64,000 nucleotides of DNA from Polyodon spathula (taxonomy: Eukaryota > Chordata > Actinopteri > Acipenseriformes > Polyodontidae): contig NC_054549.1 in assembly GCF_017654505.1 (NCBI RefSeq), forward strand, positions 26,224,147 to 26,288,146. The letters are read 5' to 3'. The first letter of the stretch is position 1, and each line of letters opens with the position of its first letter. Made by a program: the position numbers and the translations under genes. The notes beneath the pieces are model-generated. The model did no database searches. It was not told where the DNA came from and saw only the letters and a list, made by a program, of their open reading frames with translations. Below are positions 1 through 15,200 of this stretch, in pieces.

Positions 1-202
1 CGAACTATCTAGAAACAAACAAACAATGTTAAGTCTAGCGTACCCCTTCTTTTATCATAAAGCTGGCTATATAGTTACATCACACTCTTATCTCATGCCA
101 CCTGCAGAGGAATACAAAGCCTTCTTTGAGTCCACTGGAAATCTTATAAATAACTACTAACACCTTCCGCAACAAAAGAACAGATAAAAGCAGAAGAGTT
201 AC

Positions 203-292
203 CTCTTTCTTATCTCGAGAGATCCATTTGGAGTTTATGGACCCCAAGCTCAGGCTTGGTAGCAAATGATTCAGAAGCTTGGCAAGGAACAC
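203..292 (-). CDS. MGLL: MGLL exon encoding the cap/lid segment
   Basis: A 90-base exon (30 codons, phase 0 at both ends) with acceptor TTTTAG before 292 and donor gtaact after 203. It encodes [20 protein letters not shown] and then [10 protein letters not shown]. This is the hydrophobic amphipathic lid helix that in MGLL mediates membrane contact and the substrate channel. The next exon, expected to begin near the family's DIYNSDP motif, is not in bases 1-202, so the gene continues outside the window. Confidence 0.92.
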
Positions 293-3200
293 CTAAAAAC
301 GATAAGACCCATGCAAAATGATTTTTACAAATCCACAAAAGGCATTTCAAAATCATTCAGGAGCAATGTTATAGATACCATATAGCACCCAATAGCTTAG
401 TATATTACAATGGTGCACACATGAGATGTAAGCAGTAAAAAGTCATAAGAAAGCCATAACTTTCTAGAATGAGCTTAAATGTTTGACTGGCAACGTGGGA
501 GGTTATAATAGGAAAGAAAGAATGTGTATTATCAGCCATATGGAAGAAACGATTTCTCCATTCCTTTAATGATGAACATTAAAGACATGGGCATATGCAT
601 GTTTGGTTTAATTTAATTATATTGTTTAATTGTATTGTTCATTGTATTTGTTAATTGTATTATTTGTTTTATTGTTTAATTATCACCTGCACCTGGTAAC
701 TTTTGCAAATTAATGCCAGGTGCGGGGGTCTAAAAGGCGAGCAGCCAGTCTGCTTGGGGCGTGGCTGTAGAGTCAGGAGCTTCATTGTTACCGTGTGTAA
801 AGGTAAAACCTATGTTTGGTTTAAAGGTGTTTGTTAAAAGTGTGTGATGTTTTATTTGGCAGGTAGACAGCGTAGCTGTCCTGCGTGTTAGTCAGGGACC
901 TGCCAGTGTTTAGTTAGCGCTCCAAAGTGGAGTTAGTTTTTTGTTTGTTCCGTTTTGTTTTGTGTTTATTAAAAAAACAGCGTGTCAGCGTTGGGGGAAA
1001 AAAAAAAAGAAATCTACGAGTGCTGGGTCTGCTTTTAAAGGGGCAATGAACGGCAGAGAGGTGCAGTCGTATAATATTATTTTTCCTCCATTCATGTCTT
1101 GGATAAATGTTAACCCACACATGTTCAATGTCTTACAGATTTATTGACCAAGGAGGTAAAGGGTGGCATTCATTCAGGCTTTATTCTTCACTGACATACT
1201 TGACTCAAAACACACACCTGCAAAATTGATCCTACAAATGTGAAAATGAACTTTCATTTAAAGGGGTTTGCTTGTTTCTGTTAACCAGGATAAGAGAGCA
1301 TGTCAATGCTGCACAGTCTCATTTACAGAACTGTCCCAGGGAAATACTTACAATGAGGGAACTGCACCCAAACAGGAAATGTCTGTTTTTAAACATACTA
1401 ACAAAACATTTATCATCATAGCTATAAAGTATTATTTAGTAATTCAATGACAAACGTTTTGACAGTCTTTTTTTCTTCAATGTTTTAAGGTACCTTAACC
1501 CTGACTCATTGCTAATGTCATTCCCACACTCCCTGTCAAGAATATTGAGAGATGAGCGAAGAATTAAAAAAAGAAAACTTGAATTTGGGACTGACACACT
1601 CACAAACGCACATGCAACCTCACACACAATCCCACAAAGCCTAATTCACTGCGGTTTCACAAACGTTCCCATTTTTTTTTTTTTTTTTTTTTTTTTATCA
1701 ACAACCTGTTTACATAACTGAAGCTATAGACAGTAGGTTATTTATATACATGGATGTCCACACACAACACCTACATAGTATTACAAAGAAAACGACTCTC
1801 GATCATTGGAGCTATAGCAACACTGAAAGGCTCACCTCACAGAGCTAACAAAATAATGCTAGTTAATCGTATCTAGTATGTATCAATCACTTCCGTGACA
1901 TTCAATTTTCAGTGACATCAAAAAACTGAAACCTTCTAAAAGCTTGGCATTTATTTTCTTTAAAATAACTCCCAGAAGCTTGATGCCTTTGAGTACCAAT
2001 CACTGCTTTTCCTGTGACTGACGTGTTTTTAGTGTCAGCTTGCTATAGTTCATTCACGAGACTTCACAAAGTTGACAGGAAGCGTAGCATTCTTCAAGGA
2101 GCGTTTAATAGGTGTTCATCAATAACAGCTTCAAATTAATGACCTTTACATTTACCAGAATGTGTGCATTTTCCATATACGAAAATCCAGTCCTACAAAA
2201 AGATGACCATGTATATTAGGTAAGACTTACTGGAATAGTTCTTCTAGCACCGTGTACTTTAAGGTACTTTAAAATATGACCCAGTGAATAGTAGACGCAA
2301 GGCTGTTTTCTGACTCTCACAACAGTGCTTTGTAGTTACCTTAGCAGGGGTCGCCGATTCTGGATTCATGATGACCATTGGCGCAATCAATATCAGGCCG
2401 GCAAACTCAGTCGGTCTCTCACATGCTGTCAGGATGGAGATGGCTCCTCCCTGTAATGGACAAGGTGATGGAATTAGAGCTTATTCTATTTATAGCAGTG
2501 CATGTAGCTTTGAACATACCGGTAGTTTTTCATGCTTAATAAGGTTGCTATCCAAACACATGCTGAAAATACCACTTCCCAGATCTGGTAGTACACTAAA
2601 ACAAATATGTTTGCAAGCCATGCTTTCAGACAGTGTTGCGCTTCCTTGGAGGATGAAATTGTTGCCATACCTTCAACACTTTCTTTCCTGTCATTAATGA
2701 TTGTTGGTAACAAAATAATTGCATACATCTTCATGTCTCAAATGTGTAGTTTTAAAAAAAAAAAATTACACTTTCGTGTCATTTCATGGTCACCTGGAGA
2801 GTGAAATTGTCCCCACCCCTTCAAGGCCAGCTAACCTATAAGTAACCCACCTGCCGCTTCCCCGAATGACTGACATGCTTTGCAGCCAGTAAAATGCTTT
2901 GACCCCCGAGGACTATACTGAGGGGAAATGAGAAAGGAAATGCAAGTGTAACAGACTTCATGACAGTACAACATAGCAACTAAGAATTTCCCTTATTGTA
3001 GTGTAGCATTGTATATCATGTTTTCAAAATTACATGTTTCTTTCAAAACTGCACATTTGAGATCCATGTACAGTAGCTAATAGAAGTGCACGATAGGTAA
3101 GACATGGAATTATCTTGTTAGTCACTGTAGAGATGGGAGATGTCATTCATAGACTTTAAATGTAGTAGCAGGAGTGTGACTTTCTGGCTTAGTTTAAATG

Positions 3201-6200
3201 TAAGCATTGCATTGCCCAAATGGGTCTTCTCGCTTTTTGGCACAGCCATGCTAGAGATGACTAGTGTATGAGTAGCATCGTCCATGCACTGACTATAATC
3301 CACTTCACTGAGACACTTAACAGGCACTGCAAGGCTCTGTGTTACCTATCAGCAATGACGAAGAATGGGATACACTTGACTTATTATGTAATACAAATGA
3401 TTAACAAGGTGATGCACATGAGGTGTGTAAATATGTCTGATTAATAAAGAATCAGAAATCATTTATAGAAGTTCTCTTATTTGCCCTGCTTGAATAACAT
3501 ACTGCAGTGTAAACACCTGTTATGTACAATGTAAGAAGTAACAAGTTCCTCCAAACAAAAACCAAAAAGAAAACCTCACACAGGTGCTTGCTCAGTATAT
3601 CCATGTCGCGGAGTACATCCAGAGCCAGGAATAATTATAGATAAGCCAAGTACAGACTGCAATAACAGGGCTGATGCGGATGGCCATTTGGTAATTGATT
3701 CACCCATAGAAACGCATTCATGTAATGCTGCCAATTTATAAAGCAGAGTGGCCTTTTATGTGATTACCAATGTGACTCTCCGCTGTTCAGTATCTCTGTA
3801 TCTAGATGTCTCTCTACATTAAGAGCCATAATCATGTTTTGTATTTTGCTTTAACTGTTGCTGCTGCCCCAAATGTTCTAATGAAACCCAAAGAAATCAG
3901 ACAGTACCTGGCGCTGTAGAGCAATCAAACCTGGCCGGCAGCAACAGTGGACAGTGGAAAAGACCGGTACGGTTGGCATCTTGCATCACAGAGCTTGCTA
4001 TTATAACATGTCTATACAGCAGGTGCTCAACATCATCACAAATGCATTCAATTCTTTTGGAATCATCTACTGTTTCACTGCTCTAGGTGGCGTCCTTTAT
4101 CCTTGGCATATCCGTTAGCAATCCATTTGAATTTAGGGGTCTTTTGCATATCTGAACTGGTCTAGTAACTTTAACGCACAGACCTTACAAAATATATCAG
4201 TGCAGGAGCCTTATATGTAACAAATCTTATGTCTCTCTCTCTTTCTTCTTTATGAACTGCCTGGATGCCAGTTAGCAAGAGCATTGTAATAATGAGAGTA
4301 AAAGGGAGTGTACCATGGAATGTCCCACTAAGAACACAGGCAGGCCTGGGTGGTTCTTCTTCATGATGTCAATGTGCTGTAAGGTGTCCCTGATGAAGAT
4401 GTGGAAGTCGGAGATCACCATCCGGTCTCCCTGGCTCTGCCCGTGACCCACTGCAGAACACAAGAAAGAGTTTAAAAGGATAACTCTTTCACACAGCAGC
4501 AGTGCGCAATGCCTGGTACACAACCTTGATGTAAGATAACAAAACAGTAATAACATGAACAAGAAGCATTTCAGTGACATGTGTCCCCCACCACAGCTGT
4601 AAATGCAGAATTAGAGCAATCAGTAACAGGAAAAAGCACAGCTGTGGACAAGTGTTGCATTACCTTGACTATTAGCATCGAGACACAATTTAAAAAAAAA
4701 TATATTAACCTAATTTAAACCTTTTAGACCACATAATCAAAGAAAGTACAAAACGATATCGCAGACGTCTACCTGAAGCCATAATAGCAGTATTTCATAT
4801 TAGATTTCGAATTTTTCAATTTGTGCTAGTTTTTCGTTAAGTATATGGAAAACTACAAAGAGGTACGTAATTCAATATGTTAATGTAACATTATTTAGCA
4901 GGTTTCATGTGACTTCATGAAGCAAAATTAGTTAATTCTAGAGGGGAATACAAAACTTTTAGCCATAGCTGTAGATAACCAAGATCTATATCCACTACAT
5001 GGATCTAAGTACACATACACATGGCATACACACATCTTCAGACACTGATCCTAACTTCCTAATAACCAGATCTAGATATATGTGGGACATAAGAGCGGAC
5101 AGGCATGGTGCTTTATTATGATTATTATTACTGTACAATTTTTAGAAAAACATCTGCAAAGGAATGTCACTTTCACGTTTCATCAAAATTGGATAAGCAG
5201 TAGACATTGGGAAGGTGTGACATACAGGCAGGCAGACAGACCTTCAATTTGAAATGCTAGCAGTGCCATTGAGGGCATGGGATTCCAGACAGGAGTCAAT
5301 ACTGACAAAATAGTTGCCTGCCTAGAACAACACAGCTGGACCGGATAGATTGGTCATCAAAAAACTGCTGGCGTTCAGGGTTTGTTCCTATCGTGCATGA
5401 CTGCATGCTTTGAAAATTAATACAGGGTTACTGTATTCACATACAAGAAAAAAAAAAAAAAACATTACGAAGGTAAATAACAGCTTGTAGAAACAATGTA
5501 TGGAAATTATTATTTTGGTCGGGTTCCTATTAAAGCATTTGACATATCGATTTATGTATTAAACACATAGGGCAGTGTTTATTTAGCACGTTGGGATGAA
5601 GAGAGAGACTCTAAAGGCTAGAGAATGCTAACTAGACTCCTCAGAGACTCAGTGCTGCCCAGATGTGCAGTAAAATACATCATGTGAAAACAACAATTTA
5701 AAAAGATGTACTAGACTACAATATAAAAGGGGAAGACATTACCACTGGTTACTGCTATAATACTGCAATCGGTTTGGAACTGTTAACATTGGCAACTACA
5801 TTTTAAAACCTGTATTCAAAAGCAATTGAAAGTCAGTGGTTGGAATCCCATCTGGTAAAGCTACAGAGCCCTCATCCTGGGTGAGGGGCATGGGTTACTG
5901 AACGAGTTATTGTGCGTACAGGACATTCCAACACATAAAGTGTGTTGTGCCAGGCCCTATTATCATTGCTGTAGGTGTGGTAGTTGATTAGGGCAGGACG
6001 ATGGTTATTAATGTATAAACAGAGTAAGTGCAGTGTTGTGTGATGCTCTTGTGTTATTGATTCTGAGCCCTGCACATGAGGTTCTTGTGCTAATAAGCCT
6101 TGCTGCTTGGGGCAGTAGATAGCTGGGGGTGCGCATGGTCACTCTGCACCCAGCCTCTGACCTCTTAATTACAGATTTCAAGCACACACTTTGAAGTGGG

Positions 6201-9200
6201 AGACATATATATATCGGTATAGGTTTGTGTTGTTTTCTTACAGGTATATTTCATATGGTTATCTGAGCTGTCTTAAATAATGTATTCTTGCTGTCCATTT
6301 TATATCATGTTCTGTTCCAGTCATCACATCCTAGGGGGCTTTTTAAATCTCACGTGTTTAAAGCACCCCCGTTAAGAGAGTTCTCAGAATGAAGTCTAAT
6401 GTCAAAGTAAATGCTCTTAATAGAACTCCCAGAATGAGGTATAATGTCAAAGTGCATGTCCTTAATAGAGCTCTCAGAATGAGATCTAATGTCAAAGTAC
6501 ATGTTCCTAATAGGGCTCTCAGAATGAGGTCTAATGTCAAATGACATATTCTAATAGAGTTCTCAGAATGAAGTAGAATGTCAAAGTACATTTTCTGGCT
6601 ACACCAAGTTGCTCTTTAAGTCGGATGTGAATGTGGAAATGTTAAACTCTCCCATAATAAGATGTCTATTCTCAGAGCTATTTACCCCATGTTACTGTAC
6701 AAAATGAAAAAGAACATGCAATTAAACTACCCAGTTGTTTGGCTCTAGTTCTATGAAATAAACCAGTAAATTTTAGACGGCAGTATCTCTTGACAAGTAT
6801 TGACAACAGTCTGTGTTTGTGTGTCCTTGTAATAAAGGTCAAGATCGGTTCATGTTTGAACTAGTTCCAGGTCTTGTTAAGATACATTCCTGGGCTGAAT
6901 TCGGTGAATCATTTGCATTTAAGATACATTCACTATATCCATGTCTGTCTGTCATGCTGTCTCAATAGATGGACAGACAGGCTGTTTTTGTTTTTGACGA
7001 CGACAACACTGCTTCAGACCCTAATGATTTGAGGAGTGTGTTTAAAAGAAGAGTTATACCTCTATACTCCACTGTTCAATCCATTAAGCTGAAGGGGTAC
7101 TGTTGTTTTTATGGCCTCTTTTTTTTTGCATTCATGACTTATGCATATCGCAGATGACCCTTTAGGCTCTGTACTTTAGTTTTCAAACGAAGCAATCGCA
7201 AAGGAATGTACACTTATTTGGTTTGATTTTGTCCCCCTTTTTATGCAACATCCTGGAAAAACAGATCAAAATTGGCTAAACCCGTAAAAGCAATTTCTTT
7301 TTTTCAATTGTTTTGCCCAAATTGAATAAATATTAACACTTAATTTGTACACTCCATATACTTCACGAAAAACTGAGAAATTGAAAAATCTGACATTTTG
7401 AAATCTAGCATGAAGTACTATTAAGGCTGCTGGAGGACCTTTGCAATATAATTTTGGTAGTTTATTTGATTACATGATAATAAATAAAATACCTAAATTA
7501 TAGATCAGATTATTTACTTTTCTCAAGAACATCACTTGTCAAGGCTGCTGATTATAATCTCACGCCATATGTCATTCTTGGATCAAAACCAAACCAAAAA
7601 ATCTTTGCAAAGGGTATTTATGGATAGCTATTTAAAACACATGTCCATGCAAGATTAGACAAATAGGGGAATAGTTTACCAAATACACACACATTTTAAA
7701 ATAACTCAACAGCCCTTGCAAGTATGAATCTGGTTTAAGATTGCGCTGGTCAGTGTGATCACACATTCTAATGAGATAGCTAATGTAAATGCGACAGGCT
7801 CAGGTCCTGTTGTTGTTCTTATATTGTTTTCACATTCTTTTACCCTTATAAAAGTTTACCATGGGAAATCTGCACAGTGGTTTTGCAGCTTCTCTAGGTC
7901 TTTCTCATAGTTACACTACACATTTGCAATAGATCACCATGATTTGCCATGTTTTTAATATGCTTTACCATACCCCTATGTTCTTTCTAATGCTTACCTT
8001 TGATTTACCATGCTTCCCCTAGGATGTCTTACACTTTGCTACTTTTAACTATGGGAAACATTTCTAATGATATTTCAAAAGGTTTGATATACGCGTCTCA
8101 ACTTATTTATGCTCAGTGTTACCTACATATGTTACACCATGAGAAAACTGTCAACACCTCAGTATGTGGAAAATCAGGCCACAGTTTAGCGTAAGTCGGG
8201 AATGATGACCGCTTTAACCACAGGCTACAGCTGGTTGTATGATATTGTGCCTGTAATTGCATATTTATTTTTAAACAATATAAACATATTTAGATTAAAA
8301 AGCAACAACTACATGGACATAATTTAGATCTTTTATTTATCATCATGCTTCAAAAAAACTACAAAATGATACTGGAAGCCTTAATAGTAGCACAGTATTT
8401 TATGTTAGATTTTGAAACATCACATTTTTTTATTTGTCAGTTTTTCGCTAAGTATATGGAAAACTATAAAGCAGTATGCAATTGAATATGTTAACATGAC
8501 ATTATTCATAAGGTTTCATTTGACTTTATGAAGCAAAATTAGCTCTATTAGTTCAAAATTCATTCTATAGGGTGATGCAAAACGTGTGGCCATAGCTATA
8601 CATTGAATGCTGCTGTATGTTATATCTCAATATTACAAAATAAATATATATGTTGCTTATAATCATTTAAAACAACTGAAAGAGCCTTACATTTAGCGTA
8701 CAGTGCATTTTGATGAGTTGGAAATAGATGCTTAAGAGCTCTCTGATGAGTTTGTCCTTTAGAGTGGTTAGCATCAGCTTTGCGTAAAACAGCAAGCAAG
8801 CACTTTCACGACATCTAGACAAATGACTTTAGTACTGCAGACAAAGATCAACGTTTCATGTTAATCTTAAGAACGTAGTGCAGCTTCAGAAAAATAACTT
8901 ACTGCTGTAGAAATCAGCTCTACAAAATGAGTTACTGTATCAGTATAATGAAAAAGAGCACTCTGACCTACATCCAAAAGTTTTGCATCATGTTATAGAA
9001 TGAACTCATTTTGCTTAATAAAGTCAAATGAAACCTTTGTTAAAAATGTGCCATTTTGAAATCTAACATGAAATACTGTATTACTATTATGGCTTCCGGT
9101 AAACTTTCTTTGTTTACATGATGTTAAATAATAGATCAACATGTAGATTTTTTTTATTTTTAGTTTTTTTTAAATGATGATAAAATACTTGGTGATGCTA

Positions 9201-12200
9201 ATCTTTTGGCCACAGCTGTGCATGTAATAATGACTTAAGAGGAAACAAGAAGGTTTCATTGTGTACCCACAGATACTCAGTCATGCTGCAACCAATGACA
9301 AACATTTCAAAGGCATCGAAAAAGACTTGTAGTTGAAACAATTACCATTTAATTTATTACGTTTCTTTCAGTATTTCTAAATGTTGTAACCAAGTTTTAG
9401 CACAACTGGATAAGCGATTCTTTAGTAAATGTAAAGGAGACACACGTATATTTATATTTCCAGATTCTAATACAGCACTCTCAACAACAGCCAAATGACT
9501 TGTTCGAAAATGTTCTTCTTATGTTCGTGTGCTAAAGAATGTCTCGACCGAGTTTCATCACAAATGGACAAATGGCTAGGCAAAACTGTAACAATTGTGC
9601 GGAATTGACAACACTTTCAAAAATTGAGTGTTATTTTTTCCAAAAAGGTTACATTTCCTTGTTATATTAAGTTATGTATTGGGAATGAAGATGTTGCTAA
9701 ATGACCAGAGCAGCAGTCCAACTAGACTCCAGCTGCATTTTTTGTTTTCTATGTACTAGTTAGATTATTACTAAAGTAGAGATAGAATGACAGTACTGTT
9801 AAGCTGTAGTGTAAGTAGCAACAGAACGCCAATGACGAGCTGGACTCTTTCTTCTCCTGAAAACCTTCCATAACTCACATTCACTATAATTGCCAATTGT
9901 AGGATAATGGTATTTTACAGCTAGTGACGGGACAGGCTGTCACCTTGTAATAAATTGGCCTCTCAGCCCACTGAATGGAATGCAAATACAAGGGCTGAAT
10001 GCAAACCACCAACCATACGCTGCAAAGACAAACATCTTACTATTATCTCTCAGTATCTGGAGCAACTTTAGGGAATGCATGCATGCTACAGTTTATAAAA
10101 ATGCAAAGAACATGGATAATACATGATGCGTTTCAACCACTGGGGTCAGAATTCTGTCCTAATTTGGGACCATTATGTTAAATAACATGTATAAGGCATG
10201 CATTACTCACACGCCAGAGGTGAGTAGTGTTAACTCATGCATGAATGCATGCTTTATACATGTGAGCAACGTCATTTGTTACAAAGGAACATGGAATGAA
10301 TACAGGTAACTAAATGCAGATGAATTAATTCAAAATGAATTACTTTGGAACTCTGAAGTGCTGAAGATATTCAGGTGTTGTTCCTCTCTGAATTCATTAC
10401 GAATTTGTGGCCATGATTTGAAAGTGTTACCAATGAAAGAAAGCAGAAGAGAAAAAAAACAAAAAAAAAACACGAAATACCAATGAATTGTTAGAGGCTT
10501 ATATAGGGGAAAACAAGCTGTTATTTAACCACAGAAAGAAAGCGCACACCCCCGAGCAAGCTGCACATCCATCTGGATTCAATTTGAATCAGCCTTAGAA
10601 AAAACACAACCTAAGAATGTCTAAATAAACTTGTCAACTAACAACAAAGCAAATGGATAACCTACTGAATGTTAAGTGCCTGATGCTGTGAGTTTAGTTT
10701 AAACATTTAGATAATGGATAAGTAATTATTAGTCAGCACATTTAAACTGTACACCACAACTAAATTATATAATTTAAAGCCATTCAGTCCTACTCGCAAA
10801 GCTATAATTTATGTAAAGTCTTTTTTTTTTATTACTAAAATCTTCACAATGATGAAGGCACATTTGTCGATTTGACTTTATTTCATGAAACTGTTCCAAG
10901 GAAAAAATTCTCCTGTCATTTCTCAATTTTCAGAGGGCATCACAGCATGGGAAAACATGAACAGGCTACTCTGGAAAGATGAACCAAACTGGTCCAGTTC
11001 TGATAAAAAAAAAAAAAAAAAAAAAAACTAAAACACTAAAAAAACAAACCGGGAACCACCAGAGAAACTCAAATAGTGCAACTGTAATTGTAAACCTCTC
11101 CAATTCTCCAAGCAGGCTCAATCTTATGGTTGCCGACTGCTGAAACATGCATACATAACCACAGAAATAAATATTATTTTTGGACTCCTCATGGAGGAGT
11201 TGCACACGGCAAACTGGGCTGTGACTAAAGGCAGGAGCCTCTTATGCACAGCTACTCTATCCCATGACTATAATTCAAAAAGCTCAAAAAGGTACAAATT
11301 GTTTAGTATTGAGTAACACCAAATCATACTGTACATGAATATGCTGCGTAAAACACCCGGTGCACCCAGCGGTCTCCTAGCAAGTGAAGGCACTATTGTA
11401 TTCTGGACGCTGTAGTTCATTCTGTTGTAATGTCTTGTAATGATATATCTTGCTAGCAGCGTGTGTGTGTGTGTCAAATGCATGAATTGTGAGTATGTAT
11501 CTTAGAAGAACCAAAAGGGTACCAAGCTATACAGGAAAATAGCTGCAACAGAAAGAATGGTTGAAGAATGATGTCACCACTAGGTATAAAAAGGCTTGTC
11601 TATAGATCCTTTGTTAGACCAGAAGGATGAAGACTGCACACTCTGTCTACTAAAGAAGTAATTTTGCTCATTAATGCCTTTTTTGTATTTCATGTGGATT
11701 TTGCAGTTTAAGAAAGCATTAGTATTGAACTGGCTAATTGCTGCATTGAGCGAACCACTCCGGGTTAATCCACAAAATAAGACTCTGAGCCAGTTACCGC
11801 AATTCAGGACAAGCCTGTGAATGCGTCTACAGCAACGCGTTCTAGATACAGCCTTAGCTGATGTCTTTATTTAACAGCACCGGGACGCTTTCTTCTGCCC
11901 TGATTTACTGAAAACATGTTTAGTGTCCCTGTAGACTAGGCCGGGCACACCCACGTGCAGCCAGGAGAGCTGAGGCAAAGCTTAACTTAAACACATTAGT
12001 GAACTTAAAGCAAGGAGATGGTGTACTGTTTAAAAATGATACAACAGTGAAATGTCAGGTACATTTTAAAGTTTTAAAAAAATAAAATAAATATGTGGAT
12101 AACCATTGTGTTCTTTTTAAATGAGAACACTGCCAGGAAAAAATCTCAGAACATTTTTTTCTTTTTTTTTTTGTTGAAGGCTAGGCCACCAACAAACGAG

Positions 12201-15200
12201 ATCTTACCATACAGCACTGTATTGAATATGCTGCCCACACTATCTGACTGGCAGAAGTCTAATAGAAGCTAATTACGCACAGTCCACAATGAAGATGAAA
12301 AGAAAACAATTTCAAAAGAAAATCTAACTCCCTGTTCTTATGAGTCTATTTAGTATATTTAAAATGCATCATTCAGAAAACTCATTTAAACGAAAGGTTG
12401 CATTGCCCTAAGTGCGAGGGATTGTGGCAAAGTGGCAATTAGTAGCTGGTGCAGCAATCCCAAAGAACAAACAGACAACAAAGTACAGGTGAAATGGATT
12501 GTTTTATTTATTTTTAAATCCAATGGTCTGATGACCAGCCAGTAAATAATAAAGCTTTTGCAATACACACCGATGTCTACTGAGCAATGAAAAACAGGGT
12601 TGCAGTCCCGTAAATAATAAGCACGGTATGTTTTAACACGCACAATTAGACACGCACGTTCACAAAGTCCAAAGTGAGTGCTCTCAGTGCTTGTGATGCA
12701 GTACAATTAGTGCTAAAAACGTTAACCGTGACAGTAGTGCTGTGTTGATCGGGTTTTGTGCTGGCCCTTGGTGATAGCTCCAGATTCATGTTTAGCCGTC
12801 TAGTGATACAAACAAGACAATTACTAATAAAACGAAAACAAACAAACACTCATGAATTCTTTCACAACGCTTTCTCTGCATCTCTCATGGTACTTCCACT
12901 TCCTTAATACAAACCAAGCAAAGGAAAAGATTTACGATTCTCCGGCCCCTTTATGCTATCACACATGACACCTTGGTAAGCGATTGCAGCTGTCTCCATT
13001 GCTTACAGCTGCTACCTTGTTTACCTTCCGGGTCAATACGTTCCTGCAATGGAGTCTCGCCTTCTTCTAGGCTGACTGACTTCCCGACCTAGGAAATGAA
13101 GTGTCAGGTCAGCCTGTCCAAAGACTTCCCCTTTCGCTATTTACCGCCCTCACAGGTTGGGAGGGAGATTTCCAACCAGAACTCATTATACTTCTGTCAC
13201 TGGGATCCACTGTATCTATTTTAATTTCCTTGTTTAAATCACTTTAGTATCCTGCCTGCTGTCTTTGACAGAAGACTCCAGGCGCTTAGGATAATACAGT
13301 ACTGACAAAACAGATAAATATCTTTGGCAAGAAGCTGCGATTCTCATAACCCCACATAACAGAACTTTTAGACAAATGTATTCATAACTTCAAGCACTCG
13401 TCTGTTTTAAGAACATAAGAAAATGTAAGAATGAGAGGTGGCCATTCCGTCCATAAATGCTTGTCCAGTTTCAACTATTGCTTCTGTGAGCAAGTCAGTC
13501 TATTGCAAAGCAAGGTAGTTTCATTTTTTGCGTACTGGAGTCCTGAAATGAGTTTTGCTGGTCTGCTACTACTGCTTTCAATCTGTATACTTACTGCATT
13601 ACAGTAAACTACATAGAGTCATGGTAATGGGCTACTTACAACATTAAATAAACTTAAACGATAATTTAGTTTTTTGGATGGCTGGTGGCTGGCCTGATAA
13701 GAACCTAAGATGGTCAGCTGTTTTCAATCACTTAACAATAGCACAACCTTTGTAAAGTAGTCAGGAGTGAGACCAACAGATTGTGTTGATTCTTTGTAAT
13801 GAGGCGTTTATCCCTGCAGTGTCTCAATGCATCTTGGAAGATCACATGACATGCTTTGGTTCACTTTTGAAAAGTACGGTATGATATTCAAGGATTAAAG
13901 CACTTGATGAGCGGATGAGACTAAACAGATGCAGGCTTATGATAATCACAGGGTGTTTAACTCAGGAATCAGTTCCAAAATATGTCCTAGAACTTTCAAA
14001 ATTGGGTCATGATCTAACCAGTGGTAGACAACTATAGCCTTTAACTCTAGCACAGTTAATCCCATTGGATGATATGTTGGCTACCTTGTTAACATATTAA
14101 CATCACTGCCTAACGTATACAGTGGGGGAAGAAGTCCATGTTAGTGACTATAATTGTATAGGAAGTTTAAATCTGCTAATGCTTAGATCATTAAAAACAG
14201 ACCCCTGTATTTTTGCATGCAACAACTGTCTTTATATGTGTAAAAATCAACAGGAAATTGGTGGTCAGTTGTCATGTTTTGGATATTAGAGTTTTGTGGT
14301 TCTGTGAGGTAGGCATGCTGTGAGTGTGGGGTTTGGAACTTCAATAGCGATGCCGAGATATGTTTGAACTGAGCCATGGCACATACATTGCATCTAACAC
14401 AATTGTGTAGTATCACCCAGGGCTGCAGTACAATTACATTACATTTCAGGCAATAGGCGACACTAGTACTGATTACTAACAGCTCCCAACCATAGAGAAT
14501 CTGTTTTGTTATCAATGGTTCAGAAAGTAGTCTACAGTTTTGTTGTTGAATAAATTAAATATTAACTTTCATTACAGTACTAGTACGTTTTTTTTTTTTT
14601 AAATTGGTCTTTGCAATTGGTCTATGAATATCTTTGCAAAGTTCAATGCTCACCCTGCAAGCTTAAACAGATTTGCCAGATTATAGGAGACTGTTAAGCA
14701 AATGGTCAAACCATCTGTTTCTGTTTGACGACAATGGCAGCTTTTACCTTTAAATGGTAAGAACTGCATTTGTTTAGACAAGATCCACTATGACTTCATG
14801 TATACACAGTATAACTGCCCCAGAGACAAGCTGTGTACAGTAATGAGCCTGTGGTCTTAAACTTGACTGCTAGTTTTCACTCTGTTTTGCTTCTGTATGT
14901 GGTCAGGCAGGGGATACCTCTTCAGGTCTTTGATGTAGCAAGCATCAAAGACATACAAGTTATTTTAAAATTTGGGTTTCTTGATCTGAATTCTCAGTAA
15001 ACAAGCCTTTATATAGCTCAGAATTACTGCAAACATGTGTGCATCAAACTAGCATTCAATGCAAAGGAATCTGGAAGTGGGAATACAACCTTGGACATAT
15101 CAGCAGAAATTCTTTCATCTCCCTCATACAGCTATTTTAGAACAAGATAGTTACATTATGGCTAACATGCAACTAAAGCAAAGCTGTCTGTTTATTTGTA

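Noticed and set aside
4272..4313. Extension of the MGLL exon past GHSM
   Set aside because: The frame continues but the sequence leaves the family at the gtacac donor, and the next exon supplies the GG that completes the catalytic elbow in phase.
6350..6591. Repetitive small protein encoded by the minisatellite
   Set aside because: The frame is open only because the unit length is divisible by three; it lies within an intron and has no start context or family.
6383..6600. CRISPR-like array
   Set aside because: Units are contiguous without unique spacers, and the genome is a vertebrate one.
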